NCBI GenBank assembly: GCA_038093975.1
Contig: JBBPTG010000066.1
Coordinates: forward strand, 1 to 64,000
Direction of reading: 5' to 3'
From: Chalciporus piperatus
Taxonomy: Eukaryota > Basidiomycota > Agaricomycetes > Boletales > Boletaceae
DNA length: 64,000 bases
The translations under genes were made by a program, and so were the position numbers. Below the pieces are notes generated by a model. It saw nothing but the letters and a program-made list of their open reading frames with translations, did not search any database and had not been told where the DNA came from. Within the stretch, counting starts at the first letter, position 1. Each line of letters starts with the position of its first letter. Shown here piece by piece: positions 46,369 through 55,754 of the stretch.

Positions 46369-49300
46369 TCATGAAGCGGGTGTCGATTGCTCTAGAGACG
46401 GTGATTGACTCCACGGTGCGACAGAGTCGTCGAGCGACATGATGCCACGTATCCGATTGTACACAGCCTCTGGAAATTGTCTACGGGCAAAGACGAGTCG
46501 TTAGTGGGAGGACTGGGGCTAGATGGGAAGAAGAACGTACCGTTCTTTCAACCGTTCGAGGAGAGCGACCGCACGATCACGGTCTCCGTTGCCAAGTTCA
46601 GCGCGGAACATCGCCTCCCACGTCGAAGGCTGTAGGAGGACAACAAGTATCAGTACTTCTGCAACGAAGACGCTGTACCAATCAAACTCACCTCTCTGTA
46701 TGATACCGAGCCTGGTGGTGATATAGGCGATGAAGAAGCTGAGTCGTGTGGGACGTGATTGCCAGAAGCGGCGACGCCGCTGGCTGGGTCAGCCAGGCTC
46801 TCAAAGATCGACCGAGCCTTCTCGATGGAGCTCTCGGCAGCGTATCCCTTGATCAACAAGTTTGCGATGTAAGCCGTCATGTGTACGCTTGATACCCGGA
46901 GTCGCTCGAGGTACTGCTCTGCAAGGTCCATGCGCTTGTGCGTCACGAGTACATTGATGAGGGACTCGTAGCTGACGGCGTCAGGGAGGGAGGCACGTTC
47001 AGAAGCAGGATGCATCGAGATGGATTCGAAAACGCCGATGGCCTTTTCGAGGTCTTTGAGGACGCAACCATAGGCATTGATGAGCGCAGCCCAGTGTGCA
47101 CCTTGAACTCGGACTTTGGGTTCTGACTTGACATCCATGAAAGCCTTCTCCATAGCGGCGACATCGACTGGCTCGATGGTTCCGTAAGCATCGATGAGGA
47201 GCTGAAAGCAAGGATCAGACAGGGTGATCGACGAAATAATAAAGAGCGCACTTTGTAAGTATGCGCGGAAGGATGGACGTTGGCCTCCTTCATCTTCTCC
47301 AGATAGTACAGCACCTTCGCTCGGTCCGGCTTCGTGTGCGTGTACAGTTGCATCATCGTGTTGTAGGGAGGAATCCTGGGCTTGAAGTTGGGTTGACTGG
47401 ACATCTCCTCGAACAACCGTTCAGCGGCGGTAGCATCCCCAACCCTTGCACATGCAGCAATGACAGCACCGTAGGTGATCGATGACGGACGCAGCGACGG
47501 ATCGGCCTTCATCTGTTGGAAGAGCTCAAGGGCAAAATCGGCCTTGCGAGCCTTGGCGAGCTTAGAGATGATCGTGTTATACAAGTAAACGTTGGGCTTG
47601 ACTCCGAGCATCTGAGATTCCGAGAAGAGAGCCATGGCGTTGGAGGTGTCGTCTGTGGTGTCCTTGACACACTCGACCAACGCCCCATACGCATCGGGGG
47701 TGGGAAGACCGCCGGCAGCAGTGATCCGGTCGCGGTGGGCGAACGCAGCGCTCATGTCGCCCACGTGCGCGTAGGCACTGATCATGCTGTCTTCAAGCTG
47801 GAACCACGCTTGCGACTGCCAAGCAGGGTTTTGAGAGATATAGGGTGAGAAGAGCAGCTTTTGAGCGATGGCATACACGTCTTGCGATGCGGTGATATCG
47901 CCCGAGCGCCCAAGACCGCTGATCAGCCGAGCGAGGGTGGAAGGGTGAGGGTACCGAGGGCTCTTGGAGGAGATCTGTGTTTGCAAGATTTTGTAGCAGT
48001 CATGGACCTTGACGTTTGGGTCCGAAGGGAACCATTGATCGATACGTCGGCTCACGTCAGCATCGATGATGATGTACGGTGAAGGGAGTTTGGCTGAAGG
48101 CGAGGTAGGTGACGGGGGAATCTCTCCGACGATGTGATCGATAGCTGGAGGCAACTCCATCAAAGCGGGGTCAGCGCCAGATACTTGAGTTGCCGAAAGG
48201 ATAGCCAAGACTTTCTCGAGACGCGCCAGGATCGGGTTTCCAGACTGGAGGCGATCAACGAGGCTGGGGATGTGTCTGGAAACGAAGTCTAGGGAGCCCT
48301 TTGCGAGTTCTTCTCCGCCGTCCAGCTGAACACCGGCTTCATGAGCCTTGGCGAACTGCTCGAGGGCGGGGAGATTAGCAACAATAATCTTCAGTAAGTC
48401 TACGCCTCTTATGTCCAAGCCATCATTCGCCGCGAGCTTGACGAAGGTATCGTAAAGCCGGTTTAGGTCCGTCAGATAGACCTTGTCCTCAAGCGAAGCC
48501 TGTAGAAGAGCATCGAACATCGTAGTCCAGCAAATATAGTCAGGCCGGCTAGGAGTTTCAGTGGGCTCAAAAGGATCCTGGGGTGGGGAAGACTGCTGAA
48601 GGAGGCGGTCGAACCAAGATAGAGCAGTCTGAATGTCAGCTTTGGGTACATTATTCTGGACATTCGGGGACGGGGAAGGACCGCAGAAACCGTTGATGAT
48701 TGTTGTGTACGTCGACGAAGATGGCAGTGGAACAGACAAGTCGCGATAGCCTAATACGGCTGTCAGCGTCATGTACACACTATTCAGAGGCTCGTGCCTA
48801 CCTTGCTTGTCACTCCCATGGTCCATCATGATCTCCAGCAACCGAAGCGCCCCTGCAGGCTGACCAGCCTTGAAATAACATTCGATCATTCTATTCCAAA
48901 TTCTGATTTGGATGATTGGCCGCCCTATATACAGAGGGAGGCCGCCTGAAATTCGTTTGCGGTAGTCTGAAAACACCTCCTTGGCGCCCGTGAGATCACC
49001 CACAGCAACGTAGGTTTTCAACAGGGAATAGTACATGTTAACGGTGGGGCATGTCGGAGGCTTGAAATATTCCGCCGGTTGGGTGTTACCGTTGCGTGTG
49101 GCCACAGCGAACATGAACTCGAGTTGTCCGTAGACGCGAAGTGCAGCGTTTACATCTCCATGGGCTGAACATGACCGGAGAAGTGCCTCGTAGATGTAAG
49201 CCGGAAGGAGGAAGGTCAGCTTGGGGCCGGTTGCGGGTGCACAAAGCGAATCAAAGATTTGCATGGCGGTCGCGAAGCTATTGTCTTTGAGCAAAACCTC

Positions 49301-50258
49301 TTGTACCCTCTGGTTCTCGTCCTCCTCGACCTCACCAAGCACCAGCCCACGCAACTGGTTTTGCTTCTCAGCAGAAGCAAGGAGGCTGAGGGATCTCCGA
49401 ACGCTACGATCTATATCCGTGAGACCCCTCAGGAGACTGAGGTACGTGCCGAAGTTGGGCGTCAGGCCGAGCTCGAGGAGCGTCTCGTAGAGCTTCGCAA
49501 ATTTCTCCGAGCTCGTCTCAACGCCGAGTTCAACGAGTGCGCGAAGGGCAATATTGAAGTCAACGATAGTAGGCGAAGGGTACGCCAAGGATGGTTCGTC
49601 CGAGGGAGAGATGAGCCAGTTGGCGTGCGTTATGACCGCAGTAGTGTCCTTCTTGGACATCGCCTCCTCCATCGCTGACCGGAAGGGAGAGAGCTTGGAT
49701 GGCTTTGGTTCCTCTTCGAGCTTAATCTCGGGCTGCTGATCCTTCGTGGGGGGTACTGCCTGCGCGTGAAGTTCACGCAGGTGCATCTGGACGGTTTGTA
49801 ACACACTTGAGCCGACTTCATGGTCGCTCAGGCCAGCAGGGAGTGAAAAGGAATGTCGACGAGCAAGGGTGCGAGTGACCTTTGACGACGTGGAGAAGGG
49901 GGTCACAACAGTCAGCTTGATGTCCTCTTTCTCATCGTCGGCCTTTGCGCCATCCTGTGTCGCGGACGAGTTTGCCTGAGTGAATGCACGGCCTGCGCCC
50001 TGTGAGTGATGTGTGAGTGAGTCACTTGATACGGTGTCCGCGTATGGCACGTACGGTGTATCCTTTGTAAAACTTGCCGCCTGCGTGAAACTTTGCACCT
50101 CCTGGACCGGCCCCTGTACCTGCGCTGCCCCATGAAGAGCCTGCGCCTGCAGCTGGACTAGACTGAAGAACGTTGCGGAGTGCACCAGACTGATTCTGGA
50201 CTAGCGCAACTGCACGAGAAGTGTGCAAGAAGATATGGTTCGCGACTTTGGGAATCAT
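46369..50258 (-). CDS. Mitochondrial pentatricopeptide-repeat protein
   Basis: The start at 50258 gives a basic, amphipathic N-terminus (MIPKVANHIFLHTSRAVALV) suited to mitochondrial import. After a short intron a long, almost continuous frame follows to about 47200, then three more exons to the stop at 46369, about 1,240 residues. Many 35-residue PPR units are recognisable by their turns: TPNFGTYLSLLRGL, PTVNMYYSLLKTYVAVGDL, TPDAYGALVECVKDT, KPNVYLYNTIISKLAKAR, PSSITYGAVIAACARVGD and PRIPPYNTMMQLY. PPR proteins bind organelle RNA and control its processing, stability or translation. The specific target cannot be inferred, and the length suggests one of the large RNA-maturation or translation factors. 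It sits just inside the right inverted arm and is not duplicated. Confidence 0.87.
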
Positions 50259-50769
50259 GGTCGCGTGGGGGAGTCGAAATTACACCAACTGCGCGTGAGC
50301 GGTCAGTGATGTATTCGTACTAGAGGTGGTGGTACTGAGGTGGTGGTACTGGAGAGCCCTGAATGTTGAGCGGATGACCGCGAGGGCTGTCGAGTACGAC
50401 GACGAGATGGTGTTGGGGAACGTCGAGCACGGTGAGCGTGAGGAGAATTCAATTTCCACGCGGATTTAAAAACAAAAAATATTCGTATCGGGAAACTCCG
50501 GGAACATCGCTCCGGTGCCGATCGAGGACGTGTCGACGTCAGTCACGGCACAAGTCAAAGGACAAGGGGCTAGAAGAAACCAAGTTTTAGGGAAGTAGTA
50601 GTGCGGGTACTAAAAACCAGCAGTCAGGCCCATGATCCTAGTCACTGAACCGAACTGTATCTGCGGCAGCTGGGTGGTAGTGAGACGCACTACCCAACAC
50701 AATTAGTACCGTACACGATCATCGAACTTGTATGGCTGCCATGGCGAGACGAATTACGGTTAGCCTCTG

Positions 50770-51630
50770 GTGCAATGGATCCATCCGACGAAGGTCAGCC
50801 TCCTACTTTGGTACTTCCCTCAGTTGTGGACAGGATCCCCGTCCTCTACGAACCTCTTCGCCATGGCACCGACCCAAAGCACAGTCATCCCGACCTCAAC
50901 GTCCAATCCATCGACCAAACCTCCCGCACATACAAACCAAGTCTCCATTCCCGCCATGATCGCACTCGTCCTGTTATTGCTCATGATGGCTGCTCTCACA
51001 GTCGGTGTCATCCTCCGTCAACGACGGGCCATGAGAGCCTTGAAAAGGAAGAGAGGCGAACTGCAAGAAACACCCCCATCGTCGTCATCCGGTCGCACCC
51101 CCTGGTCGCTGTTCCACTTCAAGTCCAGGTCCGATTCGATCGTATGCGCCGAAGAACACGTCATCGCAGTTGGTGCTTTACAGGCTGCGAGCGTTCTGGT
51201 GGCTGCAGCCCCGCACAAGATGTTTACCCCTCCCATGATGATACAATTCAGAGTTCCTCTCAAAGACAAGACCATCGTCATACTCGGTCTACCGTGGCTC
51301 CCCCCGCAGTCCTATGAGACCCCGATGGTGAGATTCGGTTCCGAAGCTGTGATAGCACAACCATATTTTGATACAAACGGCGATGCTGAGGTTGGATTTC
51401 GCCGCAGAACGAACAGACGTTTGTTGGAAATGACGACGCGAGATGTCATGAAGACTCAACCGTTCACCATTTTTCCATCACCAACAGCAACATTTGACGC
51501 TGTTCTCGCCTCTTACAAAGTGTATCACAGTTCCACGACTGAAAGATCGGGATGGAGTGCCATTGTACAGCTAGCAGCATACGTAACAGAGGAAGAATGC
51601 ACGCGATTTCAGTTGAACTACACGCAATAA
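50770..51630 (+). CDS. Single-pass membrane protein, copy B (intact)
   Basis: The open frame runs from 50770 to 51630; a start at the internal ATG at 50862 (MAPTQSTVIPTSTSNPSTKP) is more plausible and gives about 255 residues. An S/T/P-rich N-terminal stretch suits an extracellular, O-glycosylated segment. One membrane span (MIALVLLLLMMAALTVGVIL) and a basic stop-transfer segment follow. The cytoplasmic-type part of about 170 residues contains AEEHVIAVGALQAASVLVAA and VFRRRTNRRL-like basic stretches. No family was recognised. The copy at 16741-17550 carries a stop. The gene sits 5' to a FunK1 kinase in both arms, but since the arms are one duplication, this does not prove a functional link. 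Confidence 0.6.
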   Translation: MQWIHPTKVSLLLWYFPQLWTGSPSSTNLFAMAPTQSTVIPTSTSNPSTKPPAHTNQVSIPAMIALVLLLLMMAALTVGVILRQRRAMRALKRKRGELQETPPSSSSGRTPWSLFHFKSRSDSIVCAEEHVIAVGALQAASVLVAAAPHKMFTPPMMIQFRVPLKDKTIVILGLPWLPPQSYETPMVRFGSEAVIAQPYFDTNGDAEVGFRRRTNRRLLEMTTRDVMKTQPFTIFPSPTATFDAVLASYKVYHSSTTERSGWSAIVQLAAYVTEEECTRFQLNYTQ

Positions 51631-51674
51631 TGCCTGGGTGTTCGTAGAGCTCAGATGCCGCGCACGAAATTTAA

Positions 51675-52782
51675 TCTGCGTTTAGGGTTGCACACGGGTA
51701 CGGGTGACACCGCGGTGTTTTGGATACGGGTACGACGGGTGCGGGTGCGGTGTTGAGATAGTCAAACCCGCGCCAATACCGCGTACCCGTGCAAACGGGT
51801 ACGGGTTTGTACGGGTGGTGGTGACAATGTGAAGGCCGAGGAGGCTCGAGGCCCGAAGCTTCGAATAGCGCTCAGCCGCCGTCATTGTTCTCCCAGTGTT
51901 TCCCTCCACTCTACCAACAACTTATTACACCATCTCCCGATCCCGTCTCGTTGCATTGCGGAAGCATCTGAATCATTCGCAAGTTGAGGTGCCAGTTCGT
52001 GCGCCACCCCGACAGCAATTCAGTTTGTCCGGCCTCAACTTCTCGATTGCAGCAAATGTTGTCCCGATGCTCGACCTGCATGGGCTTGTGCGTTATCACG
52101 ATCGGGCTACTCGCGGGGAGCACACAGGGCGAAGGACTATAAAGTCCCAGCTGTGGTACTAGGGAATTTCCAAGTCGTGCTGCTATGGCTCCCAAATCGT
52201 CCTCCAACTCCAATCTACCTTCTCTTGTCGTGCTGTTGCGGCATCTGACCCTGTTCACTCTGCCAAACGAACATCGCATGGCATTGGACTACCTCAGTAT
52301 ACCAGGTGAGTATCCTTGGTTTCTTGTTCGTCCGAGTATGAAATTCCGTTCCAGCAACTTCAACTGCAGTGAACGCGTCTTTTCACAAGGCCGCCAATTG
52401 CTGCACTTTGCCCGAAACCGGTCGTCTGGGCGTTCAGTTTGAACGTTCTTATGCATCGGGTCATGGAGTTGCCATGACTTGATTACATTGGAGGATATTA
52501 TTGCAGCTATCCGACCGAAGAAACGAAAGCGGGGTGAATCTGAGTCTGTTGCAGTATGACGTAGTACATATTGGCGCATCCTGTACCTCTTGCGCTGCTC
52601 TTGCGTATGATTTCTTTGTCCTTCACCCGCGGGTTTTGGTCACACCGCGGGTTTTGGTCAGAACCGCGGGTTGTACGGGTCGGTGTCGACCCGTACCCTC
52701 TGAGGGTACGGTGTTGGCGGGTACGGGTGCGGTGTTGGTTTCCCGACCCGCGGTGTAACCCGTGTGCAACCCTATCTGCGTT
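51675..52782 (+). mobile_element. hAT-type transposon, non-autonomous, with 8 bp target duplication
   Basis: The element (51683-52774, 1,092 bp) starts TAGGGTTGCACACGGGT and ends with its exact inverse, 17 bp. After a gap of about 6 bases both ends continue with ACACCGCGG. It is flanked by the 8 bp direct repeat TCTGCGTT (51675-51682 and 52775-52782). The left arm (reverse strand near 16690) has TCTGCGTT only once, with no insertion, so it is the empty site. Eight-base duplications and TAGGG-type ends are hallmarks of the hAT superfamily. Many copies of the GGGTACGGG/ACGGGTACGGG word lie inside both ends, like subterminal transposase-binding repeats. Only a remnant of a transposase is present. 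Confidence 0.92.
52185..52530 (+). pseudogene. hAT transposase C-terminal remnant
   Basis: Inside the hAT element, plus-strand segments match the dimerisation domain that ends hAT transposases. MALDYLSIP (52279-52305) is followed by a possible small intron (GTGAGT...CCAG). Then comes SERVFSQGRQLLHFARNR in a frame one base off from the expected joint, and later LITLEDIIAAI after an in-frame stop. The N-terminal domain and catalytic core are absent in a 1.1 kb element. It cannot make an active transposase and would depend on a full-length relative elsewhere in the genome. Confidence 0.75.
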
Positions 52783-53177
52783 GAATAAAGGACATACACG
52801 TGCGATCGCTCGTCGTACACTTTGTATTGGGCCACTGGGATTCGGTGTCGGTGCAAATGGACAATGGGGCCGCAGGAGAATCTGGACTGAGATAAAAATA
52901 TGAAGGGCGGAGCTGGAGAATGGGCGGAGGAGAGAGCGGCCCGTCACGGGGAGATGATGGTGAACTAAGCGATGGTCCGCCTGAAATTTACCATCAGGCA
53001 AGTGCGCTGCCTCCAAGATTTTGACGGATTTTACCAGACCGTCTATCGACGGCTTGCCTCATAGACAGGTCTCCGGGTCACCAGAAGGCTAGGTGGGGCC
53101 GTGAAGGTACTTAAACAACAAGTTGTCAAGCTTTCAAGGCCCAATCCTCACCACTTTTCTTTGTCTCTGCCAGTGCG

Positions 53178-55594
53178 ATGTCAAACCAACCTTCACCGCA
53201 GACACCACCTCCCAAGGGCGGGGCACCCCTCCAGCCGGACACACATCCCCTTCCTCGCGCTACCTCGCAATCCGAATCCCGTACGGAGGAATTGTTACTA
53301 GGGCGTCAAGCCGTCCTGAAGGACTTGCAAAGGGTCCTAACGATTCCTTTCGATCTACTCCGAAAGCAGATTGTACAGAACGACTCTCTCGTCGCCGGTC
53401 GTGCCAGTGTCGCTCAGATAAGGGCACGTTTGGCGAAGGAGGGATGGATCATCTCAGACTCCGAATCAGGTATCCACTGGAAGGGCTTTGAGACCTCTCC
53501 CGCCTCATCAAAATCCGAGTCGAAGACCTTCGCGCAACTCACACCTATTATCAACTCGATTTTCTGCGAGCAATCAGATTGCGTAGTAGACTACGTCCAT
53601 AACCCGAACAACACACCGCTTTTAAGTCGCAACAATATCTCGCGTCCAGACGGATACATCAGGCTTCTCAATTCCACAGTTGTCGACCCAACTGAGACTG
53701 GTTCGCCTCGGCACCACTGGTTTGATATAGCTGTCCCGTTCGAGTTCAATCTGAACAACCGGGATGTCGATACACTTGACGTTCGTCATCTTTCTACCCG
53801 AATACGTTTGTGAGCTAATACAATGCATATTGTAGAACAACCATAAGATCATCTGGAGTCTCCACAACATAATGCGCGAGGATCCCTGCCGCCGTTTTGC
53901 ATACGGGATTACCATTGAAGACAAGTACATGAAACTCTGGCTCACCAGTCGTGCCTGCCTTGTGGTAACTGAACCCATCAACTTCATGGAGGTACGTCGA
54001 CGAACCGTTCGATGTGTCTTAATATTGATCAGGCAAACCTCTCAGGACATTGACGATTTCATCTTCCTTTTTTCCGCCTTGGGCCCCGCTACAGACGTGA
54101 CGCTCGGATGGGATCCAACCATTAAGCGCATTCTCGGCGAGGATAATAAGAAACCTACGCAATACCAGATCACAGTCAAGGAAACCACGTATACTACTAC
54201 ATATGAGATCGCCACCTTCGGTGCTGAGTCTATGGTGGGGCGTGGGACTCGCGTCTATGAGGCCAAGGATGCTCAAGGGAACGTCGTAGCAATCAAAGAC
54301 TCCTGGAAGGATAGCGACCGGCTAGCGGAGGGCGACATAATAGCTGAGATTTTGAAGGCTATTCGAGACAAGTTTCCAACAGAAGCAGATGAGGCGACCA
54401 AATACTTTGTTAGTGTCAAGGACTTCGGAGACGTCATAGTCAATGACAGCGCGGACCGTACCCTGTCCTTCACAGAAGATGGTGCTCTCCCAGAAGGCTG
54501 TCGGTGGCAGCCCGTCGAGCTGACTGCTCCCTCGACGAGATTGTATATTTCAAGCGTCGGAAACGTACCGGTCGTTCCAATCCTTCCTCCGTTGTTCGAT
54601 GGCCCCATTCCGCAGAAAGTGCATCACCGCACTGTGTTCGATGACGTCGGCACCGCTCTTCAAGATATGCTCGTGCTCAAGGACATCATTGCTTGTATTC
54701 TCGATACGCTCAAAGGTGACCCCATCTATTTCACCAGGTCTTCCGTGGCTCATAAAATTTAGCTTTGTATTACATGCACAAGGTCGGCTGGGTTCATCGG
54801 GACTACAGTGTTGGGAATGCTTTGCAAGTCGTCAAGGATGGTCAGAGTATCGGCAAACTTTGTGATTTTGAGTATGCAAAGCTGATCGGATCGGAGACAT
54901 CACATGACGTTCGAACCGTAAGAGTCTTTCAATTCTGAGTCGTATATCAATGGGTGATCTCTCTCGGCAGGGAACGATCGATTTCATGGCCTGGGAAGTT
55001 GATCAATATTCGTACCAGTTTCTCCCGCGCCTTCCATTTCCGGAGGAGTCGCTGAGGAGTCATATGCAGGGTACCTCATCTATCGAAGCCCCGCCCCCCC
55101 CATTCCGGATGAACGTCCTACACGACTTGGAATCGGTATTTTGGGCATTTTCATGGGCTCTATTCTACAATGTCGACGAACTACATCACCCTGTCAATCT
55201 GAAAGCTCAATGGATGGCATATGGCAACGCTTTCCCCGGCTGCCTTGGTCAGGCTTCTCGCCTCAATTTTTTGGTTAAGCCCACGATTACCCTTCAATAT
55301 TTGAAGACGCTTTCGCCCACTTTCGTCGAGCTTGCCATTCCGCTTTACGGCTTTTCCACTCATCTGGTGACTGCCTATGAAAGAGCAGAAGAATCATACC
55401 CAGATATTCGCATATCAGATGTGGACCTCGAAGACATTCATCGCAAGGCAATAAAGCATCTCGAGGAGGCATTGGGGTTTTCGGGGGGAATTAAGCTTGC
55501 CCGACTGCACACGTTGTATACGCAATCCCTCAAGAGATCAATTTCGGGAGTTGAAACCTCGCCGACACTGCAAGCACCGAAGAAGAGGCGTTGA
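53178..55594 (+). CDS. FunK1-type fungal protein kinase, copy B
   Basis: Exons: 53178 to about 53770, about 53829-53990, about 54045-54711, about 54768-54918 and about 54970-55594. Catalytic signatures are the same as in copy A: NVVAIKDSWK, WVHRDYSVGN, LCDFEYAK and GTIDFMAWEV. Up to GTIDFMAWEVD the two proteins differ at only a few positions (for example T/I and Y/S substitutions and a one-residue indel at RTL(E)SFTEDG). The following stretch of about 165 residues is strongly different, with an insertion around HMQGTSSIEAPP. The last 25 or so residues (KLARLHTLYTQSLKRS, then ISGVETSP) are the same again. Both copies appear able to encode full-length kinases. Function unknown beyond the family. 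Confidence 0.85.
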
Positions 55595-55754
55595 TGTTGT
55601 GATGCGGCTACCAGAGATGTGTATGAGCTGTTAATAATCAGCAGAGTCGATAATGTTGATAAATTGATGCATGAAGAACCTGAATCTTGAGAGTTTATAC
55701 GTTCGTATTTTCGTAACCGACCGTAATGTTGTTAGTCACGCCCAAAGCTCATCC

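Larger units (their letters stand above)
50615..55720. repeat. Right arm of large inverted duplication
   Basis: Reverse-complement partner of about 13800-17790. Without the hAT insertion at 51683-52774 it is about 4.0 kb, like the left arm. Both genes in it point outward, away from the 33 kb between the arms. Confidence 0.9.
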
